DNA of 64,000 nucleotides, from contig OZ024909.1 of the NCBI GenBank assembly GCA_964017125.1, forward strand, positions 52,144,914-52,208,913, in the 5' to 3' direction. Shown in pieces: positions 1 through 12,400 of this stretch. The notes under the pieces are model-generated. The model was given only the letters and a program-made list of their open reading frames with translations. It was not told the DNA's origin and did no database searches. Origin of the DNA: Flabesymbios commensalis. Its lineage: Eukaryota > Annelida > Polychaeta > Terebellida > Flabelligeridae. A program made the position numbers and the translations under genes. Positions within the stretch are counted from its first letter, which is position 1, and each line of letters starts with the position of its first letter.

Positions 1-356
1 TGATGCTGGCTAAACCGCAAAACAACGTTTAGTCAGCTCCTATTGTTTACCTGTATAGGTCCTGTAGGTTGTATATAGATTGGTGACAACAAATAGTGTA
101 GGCTATATATATGTAATTGTCATTTGTATATTTGGACATTTATTAGTCCCACATAGACCGACTTTATGTAAACAAATAGTTGAAAGTCAACCCAAAACGA
201 TTTCAATGTTGAGGATGTAGTTTTCAGGTAGATTTTAAGAATGTTGTGCTATTCAGTGCCAGAGAAAAAAATTGATACTTGTAAAACAAAATTGTATTTA
301 AAACTGAATATATTGCCACATTTTCTTCTATTATTTTTTTGTTTCTTTTTTCTCAG
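1..356. other. intron of plus-strand gene, nothing recognised
   Basis: AT-rich DNA before the first exon in the window. No conserved coding frame is seen. Bases 10-40 contain a weak inverted pair around AAACAACGTTT that may be a degenerate hairpin repeat. Confidence 0.5.
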
Positions 357-478
357 CTAAACATTTCCTCGATGTGAAGGATGTGAAAGCTAAGGCAATA
401 TCTATAGCAGAGCTGAGGAATAACTTAGCTCAAAACTGGTCATCTGCTTCCATAGCTACTCTCAATGCTAAAGTAGAG
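357..478 (+). CDS. exon of plus-strand gene (first in window)
   Basis: The exon follows a pyrimidine-rich TTTTCTCAG acceptor and ends GAG|GTAACA. It completes a codon begun upstream (phase 2 entering) and encodes 40 residues starting KHFLDVKDVK. It ends in phase 0, matching the next exon. Confidence 0.8.
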
Positions 479-3400
479 GTAACATCATTTGAGAATTGTT
501 CACTGAACACTACTTTTTAACCCTTGTCCTGCTGAATTGTTTCAATTGTATTTTTCTTCATTTGAAGCTGGAATTGCTAACGCAATTTCCGGCTTCAAAT
601 GACGAAAAATATTACTAGTTATGAAAAATAGACGTGTCTAAAATTAAATTATTGGATCAACTAAGCATCTACCAAAAACTATTTTATCAAAATTAAGTGA
701 TATTTGTATTGATCTAAAACATCCTTAACCCCGTATATATCCGGGCATAGCAGGACAAGGGCTAAGATGTCACCTTTTAATTGAACATTACTACCATTAT
801 TAGTATCTGATTTACACTACATACAGGAGGAGGTTGTTTAAACAGAAATCAATCTTGTAAGTACATGTACATGATGTAGGGTGTCTAGTCTAGTCGGTGA
901 ATAGGTGGGTCTAGTAATCACAAGGAGTACCGTATTTGATAATGGGATATCTTTTTAAAATGAAACTTATTTCAATGGAATTCCCTCAGGTATATAAATT
1001 ACAGCTTTGTGTGCAATACCCTGGAAAGTTGTCTCTTTTTCAATAGGATATACAAAAGAAAGAGCAAGTTTTGAAAGTAGATGAAGAAAGAAAGCAGGCT
1101 GATCATTTACCAAGTGCAGAATTGTGGAAGAAATATGTATATGACGAATTAAAAAAAGTGGGTGTTACTGTGGAACAAAGACATTGGAGAGTGGCACTGC
1201 ACTCAACAACCAATCTGAGAGATCGGCTGGAAGAGAGAAAACTCCGCGTTGACTTAAAACAGAAAGAAGCAAAAGTTAAGCAACAGAAATCAGAGAAGCA
1301 TGCCCAGAAGAAAAAACAGTCTCCAATACAGCATAACAAACAGAGGTGAACAAATCAATTATGTGTCTGATAATCTGTATTTTTTGCTGTATTGCTAATT
1401 TTGTTGATTTTATTCATTTCAATCCCAACTGTAAACTACACTTTTGACATGCCATCTACATACATTTACTTATTCTCAACTTCAGGTTTCATAAACAGCA
1501 TTTTAGTGGGTTTTCTATTGATGTTGTCTGTTTCTGTCATGCTTGTGATGAAGTATGTATTTAACTACCCAGTCAGCACGATATACTGAACCAATGTTGG
1601 TTCAATGTTGGACCATCCTCTGCAACGCTGGCCTAACATTGAACCAACGTTGGGTCAGTGTATCGTGTTTGATGGGTACACTTGTGTGTTTTCTAAGCAG
1701 ACCACGTCATTCTGCGCCTCAAATGAGAGGATGTGGTGGAGGTGGTAGAGTTCGTCCACAGCAGTCACATGGTTTGCTGGGAGAGGCTCCTATGACAGCC
1801 AATCAAGCCTCCCATGTGCTCAGTATGCTCAGCCAACTTCTCAGGTGCGATCACATTTACACTTTCACTTCCAAAAGTTATTTTTCTCTCTTAGTCTGAT
1901 ACTTTTTAATAATAAGACCCTTCATGAGGACATATGTTTAATTATCAGCTCCCACTGTCGCCAAATGTGCGACTGAAAAATATTATCTGTCTTTGTCCGG
2001 TAAAATTTATTGTGCCTATAACTTTGGAAGAAAACAACAGTCATTATAATAATTTATATGTGTCAATTCTAGGTAGCTATCAAGAGGTTGAAATATTTTT
2101 TATCTTAATTGATTTTTCAAGGTCACAGACTGTCTTCATTTTTTTGCACAGCATCTCTATAGCATGCTTCCCATGCAGTCTTTTATTTTAAGCATACAGC
2201 AGAGTACTGCTGACAGCATGCTGATATGTGCGATCAACAGCAACTTATTGCTGTTGCCTGGTAATTGCTCAGTATGCTGTTGTCCATTTTAATTACTAAA
2301 GATAATGCTATGAGACACAAAATAAACAGCAAAAAACAGGAAATGGACAATTGTACTAAACAACGGCTTTTTTATTATTGAGCACTGCTAAAGATATTGG
2401 GATAAACACTATGTTATAAATGTTTGCATTAGCTTGAAATAAACGAGTGCTCAAGCAACCAGAGCAAACCTCGGTTACACCACTGATTTGTTAGTTTTCA
2501 ACATTCTTCGACTAATTAGTTAAATTGACTAATTTGTTTATCTAAGTTGGCCACCACCGCTCTCTCTTGGAATTGGAAATAAACTTTTACCAATGGGTAG
2601 TTTCAAAATTGGCCTATTTGTATATACATGTACATGTAGTATGAATGCTACATAACTTCCATAAATGGTTTATATCTTTATATCTATAGACTGGGCATTC
2701 ACTTTTAAATATGTAGGGTTAGAACTTTAATATTTACACTCCAGATATAACATGTAGTTAACTAAAGTCTTTGTTCACTTTATAAAACTAGGCAAGACTA
2801 TGTGCATGTGCCAAGTTTGACAGAATATTACTCTTGAGTGAGATATGAATTGTTTATATTTGCTAATATAATAGATTTTATATTCTTGGTTAGAATTGAT
2901 ATTAACTGAATACTTCTTTATTTTTAGTGAACGAGAGCAAAGACAGCATCACCAGAATGGTTATTCATCATCTTCACCAATGTATGTGAACATTCAATTC
3001 TAATTTGAAATGTTTTCCTTATAGGAACATTTGATGGAAGTATGTGTTGGTGTAAACTGATTATCTTTCATTCTCATTAATCCTTTCCGCGCGGGGACCG
3101 ACTTTATGTGTCAGAATGAAAGCGTTAACAAATAATAATGAAGCGGAAAGAGCTAACTAAGACATTTATTATGATTTCAAATTTGAAAAAAAAAACTTTG
3201 TTCTCCATGGTTTATTCAAAAATATTTCAGCGCTTCAACGGTTAATAATGTACTATTTACAGCATCTAAGCCTATTTAGTAAGCTTCTGTTAGGCTTCAT
3301 GTCACTATTAATTTTGTTGTTGGAACCTCATCTTACCAGATACTAATAAAGAAAGCTCCTAACCTCTTGAAATTTTTTTTTGCATAAAATGGTGGACAAT

Positions 3401-6400
3401 ATTTATTTACTACCACAGGTGCTTATCTTCATATACTTGTTTTTCATTGATGCCAGTATAGAAGTCAATAATCTCACATGACTGAACCCTAACTGTAACA
3501 TTTACAGAGATGCCAACATTTTGATTCAGGCGTAACAAATAAAATTTTAAACATCCAGCTACGCTTGGCTAAAGATGATTTATCAGTATTGGAAATAGTG
3601 TATGAGAAAAGAACATCTGATTTAATGTGAAGTAAAAGTAGTCTACAAGGCCTACTATTGCTTCACACTAAACCAGACTTCTTAACTTATATGATCAGGG
3701 TGTAGATGTGCTTTTTTGGGGGTTATGAGTTTTGACCTATTTTTTAACCTTTGACTTTGAGGCCATTATGGATTTGAATTAATGGCGGGGGATTTAGTTA
3801 GCGTCACCACTCTTGTTATTGTCTAAAGTTGGCCATCTCTGAATTGATTTGATTTGTGCTGGTGAAACACATAGTTACCAGCTGATGGCACACTCACACA
3901 AAATTCCTACTTGCATCACAATATCCCACATTCGAATTGCTTTCTGCCGCTGCCACCTAAAAAGATTGTAACATTTTCTTTTTGACGTTTTTTTAAAACC
4001 TTATCTGAATTGAATGTTTTTGTCAACAATAATATGACAATTATTTCAATATTTTTAATAATTTTCTTATATAATAAATGTGTACCTATCTTTAAATGTT
4101 GATGAAGAGTTATACTTGTTAATTCTCCACCCACCATGCCGTCTAGACTTTTGCTTGCTGTCTATTGTAATGTTATTATTATTTGACAACATAGACGCAC
4201 TACAGTCATCAATATTCATCTGATCTTCACTATATTTTTCATATCTCTGATGGGTTGCCCTGGTTGACTTTGAAAATCGGCTAATTTGCATATTTAAAGG
4301 TGATCTATCACCCCTTATATGGTATGAATAATTATGTCCTTATATGGGGTGATTGGCTATCATGTGACCATCTGAGAGGGAAAGGAAACACTTGTGCCCC
4401 ATCTTGTGGTAATTTTGATTGATTTGTCACAAATTTTTTTATACTATATAAGGGATGATAGATCACCTTTAAGATGGGCCTTTGTGGAACAACTACTCTA
4501 GTTATTACTTTACATTACATTACTTCAAAACAATTTGCTGAGCTCATCTGATAACACCTTCATGACGATAGAGTAAATTGAGAGACTTCCCCTAGTGTCT
4601 CGTGTAACTTATATGTACTTACAAAAAGTGTGCACTTGATTGTATCCTGGCAGAGAGACTTAGACTTCACGGAGGTCAGAGAGGCTCTCAACGGTACACC
4701 CCACACAGCACACTCACACAGTGAAATATTAACCCTTTGCCTGCTGATCACGAAGTCCTATAGTCGTTTTTAATCCGTTTTATTTAATCACAGTCATTGG
4801 TAATGAAAGGAGTGCTTAAACATCAAGATTTGCAAATGGTTGGTGTCAAAAAAAACAAATATAGTCATTTTCAGCCACTTGAAGTTGTGGGTCGCGGTAG
4901 CGAGACACAACTTCAAGTGGCTGAAAATTTAAATTATTTACTTTAGCAGGATAAGGGTTAAAATATATATAGGTGGCTCCAGAGGATGCTCCTAATACAC
5001 ATATAATGCACACACAACCTGTTATTGGCCAATCAATTTTTTGATATAATCATACCACCAATGATAAGATTAGAAATGTTGCTTCAGTGACAGTCAAAGC
5101 TTGAAGGATTCTTCGGTTTTGCTATGTACTGTGAAATCACATCTCTAATTTACATGAACTTTTGTTGTATTGCCAGGAGCAGCCAGCAGCAGATGTATGG
5201 TGCTAATTATCAGCCACACAACCCCATGTACAATCCTTATAGCTCCGGTTATGGAAGCCACGGGAGACCACAGCAACAACAGAGACCAGGTAAACACAAT
5301 TGCATAAATATGCTGGATCTTTCACAATTTCACAATCTTCAACACAATTACGTCGAACCTGAACCATGTCAACCTCACATTTCAAAGATGTGAGCAATTG
5401 AGTTTGTGTGGACATATTTTTCTTGGACTATTTCTTGAGGAAATAAATTAAGTAATTTTTAAAATGTCAGAACATTTCTGTATGTTCATTTACAATATGT
5501 GCCTGACCCCGAGCAAAATCATTAACCGCTAGTTTTATCACTGTATATCAGCTGCAACCTGATTCTGGATCTGCCACTGTTTATTTATCCAGATAGGATT
5601 GTTGGACTTTGTTTAGTTGTTTCACAATTATCATTTAATCATTTACATTTAATAATACACTCAAAATGCTGAGATAATCCATTGATTGATTTATTTAAAT
5701 GCTGTTCTTCCCTGGCTGATCTTTTCAGCTTTCCAAGTATATGAATAGGTAGATGTAAGTAACATAGTTATAATATAAACAGTACTATGTACAGGATTGC
5801 AGGGTTATGCTTGTTTACATTCACTAGTTACACATATTATATTCTAGGGGACGTTGTGAATATTATGGTGATGGTTTTCAGCAAAACTACACACTAAATG
5901 CACAAGTAATACTTTAGAGTGTTCATTATGAACATAAGCCATACACCAAGCATTTGCAATTAGTTTCTGATGTCTTATAATCTCAAAAACTAAACAGGAA
6001 AATATCTTTTTGGGGGATTAATTTATTTTATTATGTTTTTTTTGTGGTTTCTCAAGATATGTCAGCACCATTTATTATTGTGGTCACTCTTTCAGTGAAG
6101 TCAAATTGTTTCACTACAGCACTGATTTCCAGTGAATCAAGATATCCAATTTCACAGCTCCACTGACAACGTCTTTGCAGCTTAAGAATCAAAAGTTGAA
6201 TATATGTTCTGGCCTTGAAAATAACAGGTCTAGGCAATGTTAAAAAGTAAATTCCAAACACTGGAACTTTGCATTAAGCAAAAATTCTTCCCTACCCAAA
6301 AGGTTAATATTCATCGATGAATCTTGTCATTGTTGAATGTTATTCATCCATGGGTTATACAAAAATATTTCAGTGTTAGTCAGGCAGAATACTGACAAAA

Positions 6401-9400
6401 TTTAACCTAACCTGGAAATTCATACAGAAGTTGATATTTTGATTGATTTGTGTTCAGCAGAGGTTAGAGTCATCATTTCCACCGGGAGTACTAAATTTCA
6501 CCCAGTGGCATATTTCCAAGATGGCCGCCAATCGCTAAACTCAAATAAAATAATGACATATCTCTGCGCATATTTACTCAAATGAAAACAAACAAAAAAG
6601 CTTCCTCATTCATGATTTGGCACCACATTTTTTACTCATGAATAGCAAATAATATACACAAACTGCGGACATAAAATAATGGTCAACCACAGATAGAACA
6701 AGAAAGTTTCGATCAGAACATAATAATTACCTTCAGTTTCCCTGAAATATTCATATATGGGTTGTTTTACAATCAGGGTACCAACTGTACTTTATATTTG
6801 TTATCACTTTCAATAATATAAATATCACTGGCAGTTACAATGTTTACACACTCTAGGATACTATTAAGGTAGAATAACCTGAATGAAAAGCAAAACGTTC
6901 TAATTTTTTATGATATTTGTAAAAAAAATAACAATATTTGCATTTTTAAAGGAAAGTAATGTTGCATACAAAAACTTTACAGGCTAGTTACTTGGAGATG
7001 ACTCGAAGAAAACTTAATCCTTGGTATGTGGTATTTAGTGATATACTTTCTCAGTTCTAAACAACAAAAATAGAACAGATTTCTAATTTTAGTGCTGAAT
7101 TACGGAGACCTACAAAACGTGTAAAATATCCGTCAAAAAATGTCCTTTCCGAGACAATGAGTCTGTCTGTGTTAATAAAAAATATTAAGATAAACATAAT
7201 ATGGCAAATGAGACATCTTTGTATTGTATATTGAAATATGCAATATTGTTTTTCTGAGTTAAATATTATGGGAGAAAATTTTATTTAAAGTTCAAAAAAT
7301 TGATGTCCGTCAAAAAATCTCCTTTCCGAGAATGGAAAGAAAGCTCATTTAAGCTGGCTATGGGAATATATTTTTCATAGCTATGTTTTTCATAGCTCGT
7401 ACACATATTGTGTATTAATTTGAAAAACATTATATATTTCTCAGATGCATATTCTTAGAAAATTTCCAGTTACCGGGTATGTCAAAAAAAATGTCCTTTC
7501 CGAGACTAAACTTTTTTTTAGCATACTCCAAACTCAAGTGTACAACTGGAATAACAAGAGGCCAGCAGGCCACTATAATCCTCTGCCCCGCACGCGTGAT
7601 AGACATTTTCCAGGGTGCATCTTTCCCTGAAGTCTCACATTTTGTTATGCAGCAAATGTCCACCTATCTAGCACAATTTGCCATGTATATTACAAGATAT
7701 TAAAGTCAATAATGGTCGTAAGTCGGCCATTTTGAATTTGATCAAGTTGTAATTTGTCAGGGCATATTACTCCCTGAAGCCGCACGATTTGTTTCATATT
7801 AATGGTCTAGCCGACTTGCACGTTTTTCCAAATATAACATTAATCAAAGCCAATAATAGTCGGCCATCTTGCATTTGATTGAGTTGACATGAATATTAAA
7901 GTTAATTATTGCCGATAGTCAGTCATTTTGAATTTGATCAAGTTAAAATTTTTTAGGGCATTCCCCACCTGAAACCGCACATATTGTTTCTTAGTACTAA
8001 TGGTCTAGCCGTCTTTTCAGATATTACGCTGAACAAAGTCAATAATAGTCGGCCATTTTGCATTTGATTGAGTTGACATTTTTCAGGGTATATTCCTCCC
8101 TGAAAAGGCACGTTTTGTTTTATAGTAATGGTCTAGCTGGCACGGTTTTCCAGAAGTTAAGTATATAAAAGTCAACAATGGCGGCCAGTCGGCCATTTTT
8201 AATTTCACTGATTTGAATTTTTCAGGGCATATTCCTCTCTGAAACCGCACATTTTGTTTCATTGTAGGCCTAATGGTCTAGCTATCTGGCACGGTTCAGG
8301 CATATTAAAAAGTTATTTATGGCTGATAGTCAGCCGTTTTGAATTTGATAAAGTTGAAATTTTTCAGGGAATATCCCCCCTACTGAAACCGCATATTTTT
8401 AAAATATATCAATGATCCAGCTGTCTGGCACAGTTTCCAGATATAACGCTTATCAAAGTCAATAATGGCCGATAGTCGGCCATTTGGCATACAATTTGAT
8501 TTAGTTGATATTTTTCAGGCCATATCCCTCCCTGAAACGTTTTATTTCATAGTAATGGTTTAGCTATCTGGCACGGTTTGCCAGACATCAGGCATATTAA
8601 AAATAAATGTGGCCGATGGTCAGCCATTTTGAATTTGATCAAGTTGAATTTTTTTTAGGCATATCCAACCGCACATTTTGTATTACTAGTATAGTGATGG
8701 TCTGGCAATCTGGCACTGTTTGTCCGATATCAGGCATATTTAAGTTAAAACGTCCGATACTCTGCCATTTTGAATTTGATCAAGTTATTCAGGGCATATC
8801 CCTTCATGAAACCACACATTTTGTTTCAAATTTAATAGTCTAGCTATCTGGCAGGGCTTGCCAGATATCAGGCAATTAAAGTTAATTTGATGCCCAATAG
8901 TCGATCATTTTGAATTTAATTGTTTTGAAATATTTCAGAGCACATCCCTCCCTTAAACAAAATGGCTACCAGACAGCCATTTCAGATTTTACAGGCCTTT
9001 CTGCAAAATTTGTCATGTGTTGTCCTTGTGTAACACTGGACATTTCTTTTCATATTACCATTTGAGCCATCTGCATGCAATATTTCCGAGTTAATTAGTA
9101 AAACCGACCAACAAATTTTGCTTTCAAACGTTAATCAGGTCACTGAAAGACATAGCTAACATATTTGCCAAATTAAAAGAAGATTTGGTGAAAAATTTCC
9201 CCTCAAATGTGCTAACGGTCCTTTTCTGTTAGTGAAGACTGTAGTAATTTAAATTAAAGAGTTAATGACATGGGCAGCAAAAATGTCACCAGAACATTCC
9301 TCAGTGGTATATGATGGCTACAGTAAGAGGAAGCAGAATTGAGAGATTAGCTATAATGCAAGATTTTATAAATAATGAGAAAAAACAAATAATAATGGCT

Positions 9401-12400
9401 GTCAGTCGGCTATTTTGTATTTTATTACTGCAAAATCTGTCATAAGTTAACCTACCATTTTGTTTTATATGCATGGCCCAGCCATTTTGCATTATTTTTC
9501 AGTTAGGTAAATATCACAAAATTATACTCAAATTCAAAATGTTTCTCCCACACTTTAATCAGGTCATTGGCTGACATAGCTGACCATATTGGCCAAATTA
9601 AAAGAAGATGTGATGGAATTTTTTCCTGAAATGCGCTAATGAACATTTCTTCCTTAGTGGCTGTAGTAATTAAAGAGTTGATGATATGGGGATCAAAATG
9701 TCACCAAAACAATTCCCCAGTGGTATGTGATGTGTGGAGCATGAGGAAACAGAAGTTGATAGTTTAGTAGCTATTTTGAAAACGAATAACTGCGGCGGCG
9801 GACCGTGTGGAATACAGTAAGCAGCCCGCCTTGGCAAGGGTTGTCGATAAAAATTGTTATTAAAAATATATTTATCCATGGTTCCTTTTGATGTCATTTA
9901 AAAACATTAAAAACCAACACCTTTAAACAATAATTAGTTATTTCAGGTATATTAGAAAGAAAATCTTAAACATTTTCCCCATAAGTTAAGAATAAATAAG
10001 ATGTCCAAAAAATTGTCCTTTCCGAGACTCAATCGTGATTTCGTTAACAGAATCAGAATCAGAAATGTTTTATTTGACCAAAAGAAAATATATATTTGTT
10101 CATACAATTTATTATTGTTACGGTTGGTCAGGGAGACCCTCCTTAAGGTCAGAAAATGACTGCTAGCAGGAGGGCCACCCTTTAACTAAATTCACTAAAG
10201 CAATCTATTTTTACTCTTTCCAATTACTAACATAAATACAATAATGACCGCAGGTAATTAATGGTAGTATAATTAATTTAGCAAAAAAAATATATTGATA
10301 TAATTATAATGACACATGTTATTATGATTGTTATGTAAAAAAGCAAACCCAGCAAACAAGAGACGCCATATCAATACCGGTCCAATACTGACCCAGAGTC
10401 AGAGACTCTGGATCAACACTGATCCAGCACCAACCAACGTATAGAGCTCGCCGGACATGCACGGTAAATCGAATTACGGAGGCAATGACCAAATAAATCC
10501 AAAAAAACGACACTTTCAATTCATATTGGCTCAACGCTGGGTCAGTGTCATAGACAGTGTACCAACACTGATCCAAAACAAAGCAAACATGTCCTGTGTG
10601 CCAGGTAACTTGACTTGTTCACCCAGCAAACACGACATATCCACCCGATGCCCGACCAAGGTGTGGGTCCAACTCCGGGTAGACATGTCGTGCTCGCTGA
10701 GTAGAGAATATGATTACATTTTTTGAGAAAAACTCTAAATAGACTGCCCACATGTACGCTCAGCAGCAACACATAACAACTCAATATACCGATCCAGTCG
10801 CGGTCCAGTACCGGGCCAGAGTCTTAGACAAAGGACCAACACTAACAAAGGGGCAATTTGGCATTACTAAATACTTAGCGGGTTCTTTGTAATAATGTTT
10901 ATTTAGTTTGATTGTCTAATGAAAACTCCTTATCAAAAACTATTTTCTTAGTTGTTTTTGACATATAAAGGGTAGAAAATGAAAAAGAAAAAAGGACAAC
11001 TTTTTTTATTAGCATTTTCTAACATTAAAATTAACATTATTTTTCCAATATTGACAGGTATAAATTTTAAATTGATTCAAATCAATCTGAAATGAAAACG
11101 CCTTGTCAGAGACTCCTCAAAAGTGTGAAAACAATTAACTAAAAGGTTTATTTGAGGACTCACTAGAATATTATAAATTTTGTATAAAAAATTAAATTTA
11201 TCAACTTTTCCGCGATGCCCCATGTCATCGCCTAAAGAAAGCAGCTTAACATTAATTAATAATGCACTCAGTGGGGTATTTTTTATCATAAAAAGTTATT
11301 ATAATGTATTGAATCTGACATTTATTTTTTCACCTTGTTGCAACACAGTGGGGTACCCTGATTGTAAAACAACCCATATATACTAGACTACATAGCATCA
11401 ATGTCTATGTCAACAGTGTGCGAATTAAAACACATAACCCCTAAACAACAAGCACAACATATAGTGCACCCCATTTTCGATTTATAACAGGTACACCTTA
11501 GTGTTTTGCATGGTGTATTTGAACTACATCCACACTTAATCAGCCTTAAGAGGTAATCAGGAGCAAGAGCAACTGCAGGTTGAAGAGTTGTTTGCACTAA
11601 TGTGCCACCTGGGGACTCTCCTTCCCATCCATACAAACAGACGTGGGTTCAGTCTTCTTTCCCCAGACCACCTGTCTACACTGGCTATACCGGCTTCAAC
11701 CGGTAGGGTCCAAGGACCCTTCGGATCTGGAGCAACCTCAAGGGAGGGGGGCTGAGGCGCCGTTTCCGAACGCCAGCGAACCTTGCATGTTTGTGCACCC
11801 CTTGACGACCACTCTACGGCGAGACATGTCACCGATAAGAATTTCAATCAGGAACGCTGTTGAGGATTCTCATGATCCCTCTCAGGGAATCACTGATTTA
11901 AAAGGATGCTCCCTTGCTGGCCTGGGACGACTTTGCCCAGGCAGAGACTGACAGTTACTCCATTAAACAAGGAGCTTGGCTTATGCAGACAAATAAGAGG
12001 AGGACGCACAATGGACCCAGTACGAGCGAACATTATAAGAGAAGCTTTACTCCGGGGACCAGGCGGCAGCTCCCTTTCTGGATCCTAAGCCTCCAGTGGA
12101 GGTCAGACTGCCGATGAACCACCTTCAGCAGGACGGTGCCATGAGAAAACACCAGAGGGACATGGGACTGGCGGCCCATGCTCTAGCCACAGGCCTTGAA
12201 AACTTGGAGAGGGCCTCGGTCTGCCTAATGAGAGCGACAGAGGCTATGGAGGATGGTCCTGACAAGGAGGGCATCCTAGTCACACAGATAGATGACCGAG
12301 GAGGCGACTCACCCCCTGGGCCATGCCCTTTGCCTGATGGCTTCACAATTCAATGAAATCGGACAGAAAAGACGGGCTATTATTGCATCTGGAACCCCGA

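Noticed and set aside
7612-8960. CRISPR-like array
   Set aside because: Units are ~145 bp, degenerate along their whole length, without short identical repeats and unique spacers, and the genome is eukaryotic.
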